From an uncultured Flavobacteriaceae bacterium (GTDB lineage Bacteria > Bacteroidota > Bacteroidia > Flavobacteriales > Flavobacteriaceae): a stretch of DNA of 64,000 nucleotides. The DNA lies in the NCBI GenBank assembly GCA_947494695.1, contig CANLWB010000009.1, positions 62,001 to 126,000 of the forward strand, written 5' to 3'. The stretch's first letter is position 1. Every line of letters starts with the position of its first letter. The notes under the pieces are model-generated. The model was not told the DNA's origin, made no database searches, and saw only the letters and a program-made list of their open reading frames with translations. A program made the translations under genes and the position numbers. This document shows positions 1 to 9,393 of this stretch, in pieces.

Positions 1-2
1 TT

Positions 3-1205
3 CCAATTGATGTGAATTATGATGGGTGGATGGATTTATACGTGGTAAACGATTTTGGTTTAAGTAAGTTTTACTTAAGCCAGGAAGGCAAGTCTTTTGT
101 TGAGTCTACCAAGACCTATAACCTGGCAAATCTTGGCTGTGGCATGGGTTCAGACATTGGTGATTACAATAATGATGGTTTCTTTGATATCTACGTAACC
201 AACATTGCAGAAGATAAAAGCAACCCGCTCTTCATGGGAACACCCGGTGCGCCTTTTGAAAATAAAACGGAGATCGAAAAAGTTGGAAACGGACATTTTG
301 GTTGGGGTACACGACTTTTTGATGCGGATAATGACGGTGATCAAGACATCTATGTGGTTAATGGCGATAACGACCTACATTATAAAAATGTGTTCTTTAA
401 AAACTTAAGAAGTGAAGGCTCTAATCATTTCGAAGATTGGTCAGAAAAATCAAAAGCAGATGGTTTTGCCAATGGTATGGGAGCCGAGGTTTTTGATTTC
501 GATAATGATGGTGATTTAGATATTTTAGTAAGCAACACAAATAATTTCCCATATTTATATGAAAATATTACTGGCTCCTCAAACTCCTGGCTTCAGGTAA
601 ACCTTCAGGGGATTACAGTAAACAGAAATGCGTTTGGAGCTAGCCTATCGGCGTTTTCTGAAGGCAAAGCTGTTCATAGACTCCACCATGGTGCTACAAT
701 TATGGGACAAAGTATCAAACCCATTCATTTCGGACTTGGGGAAACTAAAAAAGTAGATAGTCTTATTGTAAAATGGCCTAACGGTGTAAAAGAAACCATT
801 TACGATATTGATAAAAATCAAAAAATCACTGTAGTTGAAGGTCAGGGCATGACAGAGGGAAAAACTTTTGAAGACACCGAACAAGAGGAAGAAATCGAAG
901 AAGAAACCCCTGCACCTGAATCTGAATCTGAACAAATAAGCCTTTTAGCAGCTCCTAACCCATTTTCTATATTTACAGAATTTAAATTCAATACCACATC
1001 TCAAACATCATTAGAAATACATATTTACTCTATTTCTGGGCTCCAAATCTGGAATCTCAGCAGAGATTCTACTCCCACTGGAGAATGGTCTGAAAAATGG
1101 TATGGAGAGAGTTCAAATGGACATCATTGTCCTTCTGGCTTATATATTTATCAAATTAAACTCGACGATAAAACCTGGACCGGAAAACTTGTTTTAAAAA
1201 GCTAG
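3..1205 (+). CDS. FG-GAP/VCBS repeat protein with ASPIC/UnbV domain and T9SS sorting domain (5' truncated by window)
   Basis: The frame is open to the left edge, so the true start lies upstream; the GTG at 12 is internal to an FG-GAP motif (PIDVNYDGWMDLYV) and is not a start. Several calcium-binding type motifs follow (DYNNDGFFDIYV, DADNDGDQDIYV, DFDNDGDLDILV), as in integrin-alpha-like beta-propellers. An ASPIC/UnbV domain lies at about residues 205-275 of the visible part (GLGETKKVDSLIVKWPNG). A Glu-rich linker follows, then a type-A T9SS C-terminal domain (AAPNPFS..., ending KLVLKS). The protein is therefore predicted to be secreted across the outer membrane and anchored or released by T9SS. 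Substrate and role are unknown; such proteins often sit near carbohydrate or organic-acid uptake genes, and two MFS genes follow here on the other strand. Confidence 0.9.
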   Translation, partial: PIDVNYDGWMDLYVVNDFGLSKFYLSQEGKSFVESTKTYNLANLGCGMGSDIGDYNNDGFFDIYVTNIAEDKSNPLFMGTPGAPFENKTEIEKVGNGHFGWGTRLFDADNDGDQDIYVVNGDNDLHYKNVFFKNLRSEGSNHFEDWSEKSKADGFANGMGAEVFDFDNDGDLDILVSNTNNFPYLYENITGSSNSWLQVNLQGITVNRNAFGASLSAFSEGKAVHRLHHGATIMGQSIKPIHFGLGETKKVDSLIVKWPNGVKETIYDIDKNQKITVVEGQGMTEGKTFEDTEQEEEIEEETPAPESESEQISLLAAPNPFSIFTEFKFNTTSQTSLEIHIYSISGLQIWNLSRDSTPTGEWSEKWYGESSNGHHCPSGLYIYQIKLDDKTWTGKLVLKS

Positions 1206-1712
1206 TGCTTTACAAATACTTAAGTTGGATACATTCGTAAACGTTCCTAAATCTATTTCTCTAAACCTGTTACACAGTAATCTCGTGCTTAATTCTTAGT
1301 AAACATAACTTACACACTCTAATCTGACATGCATCTTGTATAAGAACATTGATCTCAGCTTGAGACGACTAATAAGTTATCAAGCGGCTAAAATGAGGAT
1401 ATAAACTTGAGACTTTTGTATTGAGACTTTTCATGAAACCATGATGAAATGGTTCGCGATTCTTCAGCTAAAACGCCTCAGCTCGAACAGACAACGCCAT
1501 ATACTGTTTTTTAATGAAATCCAGTTGACATGAATGCTAGCGATCTCGATTTTTCGTCTGAATTATATCAAAATATTTAAAATCTATAGTTATAGATGTC
1601 AGCCCCGTTCCTTTAAACAGAGATTATCTTATTTCAACAAAGCATTGATTTTCTGTACAATTCAACATAAGTTGAAGGCATTTATCTTCAACCATAATTC
1701 GCAAGCTCCGTG
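1206..1712. other. Intergenic region between convergent genes
   Basis: No convincing gene was seen in this 507-bp stretch; the frames running through it have no family resemblance. It holds a short direct repeat TTGAGACTTTT (near 1408 and 1423). Next to the end of the minus-strand MFS gene is an inverted repeat, GTTGAAG (1671-1677) with CTTCAAC (1686-1692), overlapping a second dyad TTCAAC/GTTGAA. These could form a weak terminator, but there is no clear T-run. Confidence 0.5.
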
Positions 1713-3008
1713 CTATTTCTTTGGTACTATACGTTCTACCTTTCCTACCAGGAATATATATGAGAAAAAGCCCAGAAAAGCGATAACAGCAATAAAGAGT
1801 AACGCAGGGCTAAAATCCCCATCCTGCACTAAAAACCCAATAACGGTTGGTACGATTATACTAGATAAGCCTCCAATGAAATTGAATGCCCCTCCTACTA
1901 AACCTAAATTTTCTTTAGGCGCTATTAATGAAACAAACACCCAGGCAATACTAGCTAGCCCCATTCCAAAACCTGCAATAGCAAGAAAAAACACTACAAA
2001 AAATGTATCATCGGTATAGTTGGCTCCAATAATACAGATAGATAGTAGCATCCCAACCAGAACTGGTAATTTTCTTGAAATTTCTGCCGAATACCCTTTT
2101 TTAATTAAAAAATCGGATGTGAAACCAGATAATAAAATGCCGCAAAATGCCGCCAAATAAGGAACCGATGCATAAAAACCAGATTCTACAAAATCAAATC
2201 CCCTAAACTCCACGAGATATGTTGGGAACCAAGTTAGGAAGAACATGGTAATTGCTCCTAAACAAAACTGACCTATATAAATTCCCCAAAGTTTTCTATA
2301 AATAAATGCTTGTATAAAATCTGACCATTCGAACTTTTTCTTAACCTCGTCCTTCTTTTTAGAGCCAATTAAGCCTCCTCCTTTTTCAATATACTCCAAT
2401 TCAGAGTCACTAATCCTCTTATGGTCTCTTGGATCCCGGTAAAACATATACCAAACTACGGCCCAAATAATCCCTATAATCCCGGAAATTATAAATAAGC
2501 CTCTCCAACCTACAGCATCTTGAATAAGTGTTAATAAAGGTATTAAAAAAGCCAGGCCTAAAAATTGACCAGAAGTATATACAGCAATAGCCGAAGCTCT
2601 TTCGCGTTCTGGAAACCATCTGCTTACTACTAAATTATTAATAGGGTATGATGGAGCTTCAAAAATACCAATGCTCGCTCTTAGTCCTATTAAAGCTGTT
2701 AATGAATTAACCAAACCTTGTAATAAGGTAGCAATTGACCAAAAAATCAAAAGAAATGTATACAGGAACCTTGACTTTATCCTATCGGCTATAATACCAC
2801 CCGGAATTTGAAGACTTGCATAAAATATCCCAAAAGCCGAAAACACATACCCCATTTGAACCGTATCTATTCCTAAATCCTTCCGAAGGGCAAAAGCTGC
2901 GACCGATATATTGGTTCTGTCTAAATAATTAATTACTACAGTTATGAAGATCATTGCTAGAACGCCGTATCGTTTTCCTGTTTCGGATTTTACTGACTTA
3001 TTACTCAT
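1713..3008 (-). CDS. MFS transporter, anion:cation symporter (hexuronate/glucarate) type
   Basis: 431 residues with about twelve hydrophobic helices, the normal length for the major facilitator superfamily. The start of helix 1 carries NYLDRTNISVA (residues 27-37), typical of the ACS family (ExuT/GudP/NanT-like sugar-acid and organic-anion transporters). The loop 2-3 motif is GGIIADRIKSR. It probably imports an organic anion with H+ or Na+ across the inner membrane; the exact substrate cannot be read from sequence. It is the downstream partner of a near-duplicate gene (3615-4898, same strand). The 606-bp gap between them argues that each has its own promoter. Confidence 0.88.
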   Translation of the reverse strand: MSNKSVKSETGKRYGVLAMIFITVVINYLDRTNISVAAFALRKDLGIDTVQMGYVFSAFGIFYASLQIPGGIIADRIKSRFLYTFLLIFWSIATLLQGLVNSLTALIGLRASIGIFEAPSYPINNLVVSRWFPERERASAIAVYTSGQFLGLAFLIPLLTLIQDAVGWRGLFIISGIIGIIWAVVWYMFYRDPRDHKRISDSELEYIEKGGGLIGSKKKDEVKKKFEWSDFIQAFIYRKLWGIYIGQFCLGAITMFFLTWFPTYLVEFRGFDFVESGFYASVPYLAAFCGILLSGFTSDFLIKKGYSAEISRKLPVLVGMLLSICIIGANYTDDTFFVVFFLAIAGFGMGLASIAWVFVSLIAPKENLGLVGGAFNFIGGLSSIIVPTVIGFLVQDGDFSPALLFIAVIAFLGFFSYIFLVGKVERIVPKK

Positions 3009-3614
3009 TTGGTTACCTGATTTTGTATTGAATAGTAAAACTTAAATATATAATATCGATAATTATAAACCATTAGGGAAGCCAGTAAAGGAAGAGACTT
3101 GACCTGAAATTACTCTAAATACCACAACCATTAATATTACAGGTTTATAGAAGCGAAAAAGCACATAGAATTTCATTCAAAAAACCAAATCTGCTTTGAT
3201 ATTCTACGACCTGTTTTGATTTGAAATTACTCAACTAAAACACAACATGTTTTGTCTAAACCAAAAAGAAAACGTAAAATAGCCTTAGCCTATCAGGCAA
3301 TTAAAACAACGAAATAAGCATGTAAAGTATTCGGGGCTTTTAAAACAAGGATGTAAAATATTCTTTATAGTCTGTCACATCTTTAATTAGATATGAACAT
3401 TCCCAGGATTCATATATTCATGGTATATTGTAGGGCATTGACAGCTTCTCAGCATTTAAAAAATAATCATGTCCAACATGAATTAAATTTATAGGGATAA
3501 CAGCTTAAAAATAGAGATACACCCTAGCTCTGTCTTCTACTAAAAAAACAAACCCCAAATACATTGTTTTACTTCAAATTAAAAATTATAGTAATACGGC
3601 CTTGTTAGTATGAT
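3009..3614. other. Intergenic region between the two duplicated MFS genes
   Basis: 606 bp, strongly AT-rich, with no coding signal recognised on either strand. It contains a near-perfect direct repeat, ATGTAAAGTATTC at 3320-3332 and ATGTAAAATATTC at 3351-3363, 31 bp apart (three helical turns). That spacing would suit an operator, but nothing else supports this. No sign of a degraded third MFS copy was seen. Confidence 0.4.
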
Positions 3615-4898
3615 TTATTTGGGTACAATACGCTCTACCTTTCCTACTAAAAAGATATAGGAAAAAAAGCCTAGAAGTGCTATTACGGATATAAAGATAA
3701 GTGCAGGACTAAAATCCCCATCCTGAACTAAAAACCCAATAGCTGTTGGCACAATCACACTTGACAAGCCTCCTATAAAATTAAATGTACCCCCCACTAA
3801 TCCCAAGTTTTCTTTCGGAGCAATTAACGATACAAATACCCAGGCTATACTTGCTAATCCCATTCCAAACCCAGCGAGTCCAAGAAAAAATATAACAAAA
3901 AAGGTATCGTTTGTATAGTTTGCACCAACAATACATGTTGATAGCAACATACCTACCAGGATTGGTAGTTTTCTAGAGATTTCTGCTGAATATCCTTTTT
4001 TAATTAAGAAATCGGACATGAATCCTGATAATAGCACACCGCTAAATGCTGCTAAGTAAGGCACCGAAGCATAGAATCCCGACTTGACGAAATCTAAACC
4101 TCTAAACTCCACTAAATAGGTTGGAAACCACGTTAAAAAAAACATCGTTATTGCCCCTAAACAAAACTGTCCTATATAGATACCCCATAATTTTCTATAA
4201 ATAAATGCCTGTATAAAATCGGTCCATTTGAACTTTTTCTTTTCGCGTTCTTTATCTGCGGACCCCACTAGGCCGCCGCCCTTTTCTATATATTCTAATT
4301 CTGATTCACTAACTCCTTTATGATCTCTCGGGTCCCTATAGAACATATACCATACTATGGCCCAAACAATTCCTATTATACCAGATACTATAAATAATCC
4401 CCGCCAACCTAAGGCTTCTTGTATAAGTGTTAGCAGCGGTATTAAAAAAGCCAGACCTAAAAACTGACCAGAGGTATATACAGCAATAGCCGAGGCCCTT
4501 TCTTTTTCGGGAAACCACCTGCTTACTACTAAATTATTTATGGGATAGGATGGTGCTTCAAAAACCCCAATGCTCGCTCGTAAACCTAACAGAGCAACAA
4601 AAGAACTGATTAAACCTTGCAATAATGTTGCTATTGACCAAAAAACCAAAAGAAACGTATAAAGAAATCTTGATTTTATCTTATCTGCTATAATCCCTCC
4701 AGGTATTTGAAGGCCTGCATAAAATATCCCGAAAACAGAAAACACGTATCCCATTCGAACTGTGTCTATCCCTAGTTCTTTTCGAAGCGCAAAAGCTGCT
4801 ACCGATATATTTGTTCTGTCTAAATAATTAATTACTACGGTTGTAAAGATCATTGCAAGAACACCGTATCTGGTTCTTGTTGTGTGTGTTTTGGTCAT
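3615..4898 (-). CDS. MFS transporter, ACS type; close paralog of the 1713-3008 gene
   Basis: 427 residues, twelve predicted membrane helices, with the same NYLDRTNISVA signature and GGIIADKIKSR loop. It aligns end to end with the neighbouring MFS protein with only scattered, mostly conservative changes (the DPRDHK and YIEKGGG regions, and the C-terminal VGKVERIVPK, are shared). The extreme N-termini differ. The pair therefore arose by tandem duplication and both copies look intact. Retention of two copies suggests different regulation or a shifted substrate range. Confidence 0.88.
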   Translation of the reverse strand: MTKTHTTRTRYGVLAMIFTTVVINYLDRTNISVAAFALRKELGIDTVRMGYVFSVFGIFYAGLQIPGGIIADKIKSRFLYTFLLVFWSIATLLQGLISSFVALLGLRASIGVFEAPSYPINNLVVSRWFPEKERASAIAVYTSGQFLGLAFLIPLLTLIQEALGWRGLFIVSGIIGIVWAIVWYMFYRDPRDHKGVSESELEYIEKGGGLVGSADKEREKKKFKWTDFIQAFIYRKLWGIYIGQFCLGAITMFFLTWFPTYLVEFRGLDFVKSGFYASVPYLAAFSGVLLSGFMSDFLIKKGYSAEISRKLPILVGMLLSTCIVGANYTNDTFFVIFFLGLAGFGMGLASIAWVFVSLIAPKENLGLVGGTFNFIGGLSSVIVPTAIGFLVQDGDFSPALIFISVIALLGFFSYIFLVGKVERIVPK

Positions 4899-5105
4899 TG
4901 CTATTATTTTTCAATTCATGGAGCATATCTGGGAGAAATACCCAAATGCTATATTAATTAATCAGGCTTCAAATATAGAAGCTATAGCCACGTGCGAAGT
5001 CTATAAAAAAAGAAAATCATAGTACAGATTAAACAATATATAGAACAAATGGTCAGACCTATGGTGATATTAGAAGTATTTAGTATATAAGCTTGCTTTG
5101 TGAAG

Positions 5106-6473
5106 TTAAAAAATCAGGCTGATGCTAGTCCCAACTCCTTCACGGCTCTTAACCTGTATTTTGCCTTTGTGAAGCATCATAATCTGTTTACATAAGCTTA
5201 AACCAATACCACTTCCTGTTTTTTTAGTTGTAAAAAAGGGTACAAAAACGTTTTCAATAATTTCATCAGGAATCCCTTTTCCATTATCTACAATATTCAA
5301 TACAGACTGTCCTTCAATCGTTTTTTGGGCTTTTAAAATAATTTTAGGGTTCTCAATTTCTTTGCAAGCTTCAACAGCATTCAATATTAAATTAATGAGT
5401 ACCTGTTCAATCAGCGCGGTGTCAATTTCTACCTCTAAGGATGGGTTTTCATTTTCAAAAACGAGTTCAATATTTTTCCCTTTTAGAGAAGGTAACATTA
5501 AGGTTTTAATATTACCAAAAAGTTCCTTCACTTGAATCGTACTTAAATTAAGTTTGGTGATTTTATTCAAGCTACGATAGGTTTTGGCAAACTTTAAAAG
5601 TCCCTCACTTCTCTTTTTTATGCTCTCAATACCAATATCTAGATCGCTCATATCTAGTGGATACTCATTAGAATTTTGAATAGATAATGCGACCTTAGAT
5701 TGTAACGTTTCAGCCAATGAGGAAATTGGTGCTATAGAATTCATGATTTCATGAGTCATAACACTCAATAATTTTTTCCAGGCTTCAGATTCATTCTTAT
5801 TCAAGGTCTCTTCTATATTTTGAAGGATAATCAATTTGAAGGTATCGGCTTCTATTTCAAAGACAGAACTTGCTATTAAGACCTGTGTTTTTTCACCATT
5901 GATTTGAATATTAATTGTATCATTGGTTGCATAACTTTCCAAAAAAATGGTACTGTAGAGTTTGGGGGCTCTATTTTCAATAAACTGAATGTTTTTTAAG
6001 GATGGAATATTTAACTGCCTTTTAAAAGCCTCATTTACCCATAAAATGTCTCCGGACTTTATGTTATAAGCTACAATTCCAGTTTGAATGAGTTCTAAAA
6101 TCTTTTTTAAATATAGGTGTTGGGTTTCTTTTTCCTTATTTATTTCCAGTACCGTTCTGTTTACTTCATTAAAACCTTTGTGCAGTTCTTTCACATCTTC
6201 TGCCCCCGATTTTTCATTATACCAACGGGAAAAATCACGATATTTTACCGATTCGAAAAAATCGTCTATCTCTAAAAATCGTCTGGAAATAAACTTATAA
6301 AGCATAAAAAAACTAAATACTGCTAAAACAATAAAAGGAATGATTATGATGACCTTATAAGTCACATTTAATTTAAAATTGAGCGTACTTATACATATCG
6401 CTAATCCAGTGAGCGCAAAAAATAAAACAAGAACTCTAACAATTAAAGCCCATTTATATTTTTTATAAGTCAT
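5106..6473 (-). CDS. Membrane sensor histidine kinase (NtrY/ZraS-like), partner of the sigma-54 response regulator
   Basis: 455 residues. Two membrane helices (about 8-29 and 40-61) flank a very short outside loop, so sensing is probably intramembrane or cytoplasmic. A PAS-like region follows at about 125-225. The H-box has His241 (MTHEIMNS), the N-box reads INLILNAVEA, the G1 box DNGKGIPD, and the F/G2 region FFTTKKTGSGIGLSL; all ATP-binding boxes are present, so it should be an active kinase. Its start overlaps the 3' end of the regulator gene by 11 bp, which means co-transcription and translational coupling (regulator first). The pair is divergent from the giant ABC locus that it is inferred to control. 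Confidence 0.93.
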   Translation of the reverse strand: MTYKKYKWALIVRVLVLFFALTGLAICISTLNFKLNVTYKVIIIIPFIVLAVFSFFMLYKFISRRFLEIDDFFESVKYRDFSRWYNEKSGAEDVKELHKGFNEVNRTVLEINKEKETQHLYLKKILELIQTGIVAYNIKSGDILWVNEAFKRQLNIPSLKNIQFIENRAPKLYSTIFLESYATNDTINIQINGEKTQVLIASSVFEIEADTFKLIILQNIEETLNKNESEAWKKLLSVMTHEIMNSIAPISSLAETLQSKVALSIQNSNEYPLDMSDLDIGIESIKKRSEGLLKFAKTYRSLNKITKLNLSTIQVKELFGNIKTLMLPSLKGKNIELVFENENPSLEVEIDTALIEQVLINLILNAVEACKEIENPKIILKAQKTIEGQSVLNIVDNGKGIPDEIIENVFVPFFTTKKTGSGIGLSLCKQIMMLHKGKIQVKSREGVGTSISLIF

Positions 6474-7809
6474 ACTTATTAATCCTTCTGTAAAGTGCAG
6501 TACGTGTTATACCAAGTTCTTTAGCAGATTTTGATATGTTACCATTATTCTTTTCAATGACCTTTAAAATGGTATTTTTTTCTATAGTTTCAAGTTTCAA
6601 ATCCTTCGAGGCCGAACTCATGGTGTTGTTTTCTATTGGAGAAAAAACTAAATCTTCTTCATTTAATATATTATTATCAGACATAATTACGGCACGTTCT
6701 AAAGCATATTGAAGCTCTCTTACATTGCCTGGAAAATGATAGTTCTTTAATTTGTTGGTAAAACCATGATCAATACTAAAAGGTTGTTTTAAATATTTAT
6801 CAGCATAAAGATCGATAAAATGTTTAGCTAAAAGCACCACATCACTGTCTCGTTCTCGTAAAGGTGGAATAATAATTTCTACCGTATTAATTCTGTAAAT
6901 TAAATCTTTTCTAAATTTATTCTCGTTAGCCAAAGCACTAATATCGAGATTAGTCGCGCAAATAAGTCTAATATTTATGGGAATAGGTTGGTTAGAGCCT
7001 AAAGGCGTGACCTGTCTGTTTTGTAGTACGGTTAATAATCGAGCTTGTTGCTGTAAGCTTATATTACCTATTTCATCTAAAAAAAGAGTACCGCCTTCAG
7101 CAGCTTCAAACCGTCCTTTTCTATCTGCTTTAGCATCAGTAAAAGCACCTTTTTTATAGCCAAACAATTCACTTTCAAAAAGTGTTTCGGTTAATGCACC
7201 AACGTCCACTTTTACAAAAGGTTTGTTTTTTCTTAAAGAATTGTCATGAATAGCCTTAGCAATAAGATCTTTACCAGTACCATTTTCTCCTAAAATCAAA
7301 ATATTAGCATCTGTAGGTGCTATTTTTTTTATCTTAAAAAACACATCTTTCATGCTAACACTTTCTCCTAGAATTTCAGATTTAACAATTAAACCTTCTT
7401 GTGCTTTAGCTCTTTTAGATTTTTTCTTGTCCAGAATTTCACCAATAGCCTCAATGAGCTTATCATTTTTCCAGGGCTTTACTAAAAAATCTGAGGCCCC
7501 TTCTTTTAACGATCTAATGGCTAAATCTAAATCGCCGTAAGCTGTAATCAAAATTACTGCAACTTCTTTATCAATTTCTTTAATTTTTTTTAACCAAAAA
7601 ACGCCTTCATTTCCAGTATGAATGACACTTGTGAAGTTCATATCCAGAATAATGATATCAAATTTTTGACTTTGAATGAGTGATGTAATATTGCCAGGAT
7701 TCTGCTCGACTATAACATTTCTAGCTCTCGATTTTAGCAATAAACGCATAGCAGTTAGCACATCGGCATCATCATCTACAACTAATATGTTAGCATTCTT
7801 TAACAGCAT
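6463..7809 (-). CDS. Sigma-54-dependent response regulator, NtrC/AtoC family
   Basis: 448 residues with the full three-domain layout. The receiver has acidic residues VDDD at 11-14, phospho-acceptor Asp56 and Lys111. The AAA+ domain has Walker A GENGTGK (174-180), the sigma-54 contact loop GAFTDA (221-226, a variant of GAFTGA) and Walker B TLFLDEIG (241-248). The C-terminal Fis-type helix-turn-helix contains GNISKSAKELGITRTALYRR. It should be phosphorylated by the overlapping kinase and activate sigma-54 promoters from upstream sites. Likely targets are the 17-bp dyads at 7901-7917, 39392-39408 and 39413-39429 (inference). Confidence 0.95.
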   Translation of the reverse strand: MLLKNANILVVDDDADVLTAMRLLLKSRARNVIVEQNPGNITSLIQSQKFDIIILDMNFTSVIHTGNEGVFWLKKIKEIDKEVAVILITAYGDLDLAIRSLKEGASDFLVKPWKNDKLIEAIGEILDKKKSKRAKAQEGLIVKSEILGESVSMKDVFFKIKKIAPTDANILILGENGTGKDLIAKAIHDNSLRKNKPFVKVDVGALTETLFESELFGYKKGAFTDAKADRKGRFEAAEGGTLFLDEIGNISLQQQARLLTVLQNRQVTPLGSNQPIPINIRLICATNLDISALANENKFRKDLIYRINTVEIIIPPLRERDSDVVLLAKHFIDLYADKYLKQPFSIDHGFTNKLKNYHFPGNVRELQYALERAVIMSDNNILNEEDLVFSPIENNTMSSASKDLKLETIEKNTILKVIEKNNGNISKSAKELGITRTALYRRINKYDL

Positions 7810-7900
7810 AATTACAATATTACGATATTATCATGCTTCTTAGAAATTATTGAACTACAAATATTTGAACCTTTAAAAGTGTTTTAATAGCGCACATAAC

Positions 7901-7917
7901 TGTATCGTTTTCGAACA
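7901..7917. promoter_or_regulatory. Putative upstream activator site for the NtrC-type regulator (copy 1)
   Basis: TGTATCGTTTTCGAACA is a partly symmetric 17-mer with TGT and ACA ends. It lies in the 205-bp divergent gap between the regulator and the MacA-like gene. It matches the site at 39413-39429 at 15 of 17 positions, plus flanking bases, and shares the ends of the near-perfect dyad at 39392-39408. It ends 53 bp before a TGGCAC element, a normal enhancer distance for sigma-54 activators. The role is inferred from repetition and position. Confidence 0.6.
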
Positions 7918-7970
7918 CCTAAAAGAATGCTATTCTTTTTAAGTGATTGACTTTTAAATACTTACATTAA

Positions 7971-7986
7971 TGGCACGGTAATCTAT
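7971..7986 (+). promoter_or_regulatory. Putative sigma-54-type -24 element before the ABC export array
   Basis: TGGCACGGTAAT at 7971-7982 fits the -24 half of a sigma-54 promoter (TGGCAC), 44 bp before the MacA-like ATG. The canonical -12 GC is absent at the expected spot (TCTAT at 7982-7986), so this is a half match. The same TGGCACG occurs at 39482-39488 with almost the same distances to the dyad and to the start codon, which strengthens the call. Confidence 0.5.
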
Positions 7987-8014
7987 ATAATAATAGCAAA
8001 ATATAGAACAGTAC

Positions 8015-9262
8015 ATGGACATACCTTTAGAAAAGAAGCGATTTAACAAGAAAACGATAAGTCTTATTGTTGGCATCACCTTAATTATAGCATTAATTAT
8101 TTTTGTTATGGTTTCCACGGGTGGAAAATCTAAGTTAAACGTTGAGGCCGAACGTATTTCGATTAGTGAGATTAAACGCGGGGTTTTTCAAGAAAACATT
8201 CCAGTTACCGGAGTTGTTATGCCAATTACCACCATTTATTTAGATGCCCTTGAAGGTGGGCGTGTAGATGAAAAATTTGTTGAAGACGGTGCTATAATGA
8301 AACAAGGAGAGCCTATTCTACGTCTTTCTAATACGGACTTAGAATTAAGCTTGGTAAATCAGGAAACCTCAGTTTATAATTTATTAACGCAAATGCAAAT
8401 TTCACAAAACGCGGCAAGACAAAATACGATTAATAAGTTAACTAGAATGACCGATGTAAAAAACGCTTTGATTGAGGCTGAGCGTGTTTACGAGCTAAAT
8501 AAAAAATTGCAAGCGCAAAACGCTATTGGGACACAGGAATTCAAAGAGTCTGAGAATAATTACAATAACCAAAAACAACAAATGGAGTTGGCAGAACAAA
8601 TTCTTATTGAAGATTCCATTGCAGTAAAACAAGAAACAAATCAAATAAAAAGCTCTTTTGCAAGAACACAAAGTGCGTTAAAATTAATGCGAAAAAAAGT
8701 AGGCGATTTAGTTGTGAGGGCTCCTGTAGATGGGCAATTAACATCACTTGATGCAGAAATTGGCCAGTCAAAAACTAAAGGAGAGCGCCTGGGACAAATA
8801 GATGTGCTAAGTGGTTTTAAAGTACGTGCTGATATTGATGAACATTATATTTCAAGAATTTACACAGGACAGCAAGGTACTTTTGAATTCAATGGTCAAA
8901 CACATGTTTTAACCATTAAAAAAGTATTTACTCAAGTTACCAATGGCAGGTTTCAGGTTGATATGTTGTTTGACAAAAAAGTAGAAGGTATTCGTCGTGG
9001 ACAGTCCTTACAAATTCGCTTAGCTTTAAGTCAGGAAAAACAAGCCGTTTTAGTGCCTAAAGGTGGTTTTTTCCAAAAAACCGGAGGGAATTGGATTTTT
9101 AAATTAAATGAGGAGGGTACATTGGCATATAAAGTAGATATTCAATTGGGAACAAAAAACACGCAATATTACGAAGTTTTAGAGGGCTTGTCACCCGGAG
9201 ATAAAGTCATAACTTCTAGCTATGATAATTTTGGAGATAAACAAGAATTAGTTTTAAAGTAA
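8015..9262 (+). CDS. MacA/HlyD-family periplasmic adaptor (membrane fusion) protein
   Basis: 415 residues. One N-terminal membrane helix (about 14-36) places the rest in the periplasm. A barrel-sandwich half (GGRVDEKFVEDGAIMKQGEP) is followed by a Gln/Asn-rich alpha-helical hairpin (about 115-225), then the second half of the lipoyl-like fold (VVRAPVDGQLTSLDAEIGQ) and the beta-barrel and membrane-proximal domains. In MacAB-TolC systems such a protein bridges the MacB permease and TolC. It is the first gene of the array and the only adaptor in the window, so it would have to serve several permeases. Confidence 0.93.
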   Translation: MDIPLEKKRFNKKTISLIVGITLIIALIIFVMVSTGGKSKLNVEAERISISEIKRGVFQENIPVTGVVMPITTIYLDALEGGRVDEKFVEDGAIMKQGEPILRLSNTDLELSLVNQETSVYNLLTQMQISQNAARQNTINKLTRMTDVKNALIEAERVYELNKKLQAQNAIGTQEFKESENNYNNQKQQMELAEQILIEDSIAVKQETNQIKSSFARTQSALKLMRKKVGDLVVRAPVDGQLTSLDAEIGQSKTKGERLGQIDVLSGFKVRADIDEHYISRIYTGQQGTFEFNGQTHVLTIKKVFTQVTNGRFQVDMLFDKKVEGIRRGQSLQIRLALSQEKQAVLVPKGGFFQKTGGNWIFKLNEEGTLAYKVDIQLGTKNTQYYEVLEGLSPGDKVITSSYDNFGDKQELVLK

Positions 9263-9393
9263 CAAATAGATATATATACCATCATTATAAAGGAAACCTA
9301 ACCAACACAATGGCATTACATTAATAATTCAAAAAAATATAGATTGCTACCGTGCTCCTCCTTGTAATGATAAAAAATTAAAAAGATTCAACA

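Noticed and set aside
1534-2019. Plus-strand frame of 161 codons overlapping the end of the MFS gene
   Set aside because: Most of it is antisense to a clear MFS coding sequence and the rest has no recognisable features.
9311-9327. TGGCAT-like sequence before ATPase 1 as another sigma-54 promoter
   Set aside because: The match to TGGCAC is imperfect, there is no -12 GC and no dyad upstream; the gene is well explained as part of the adaptor transcript.
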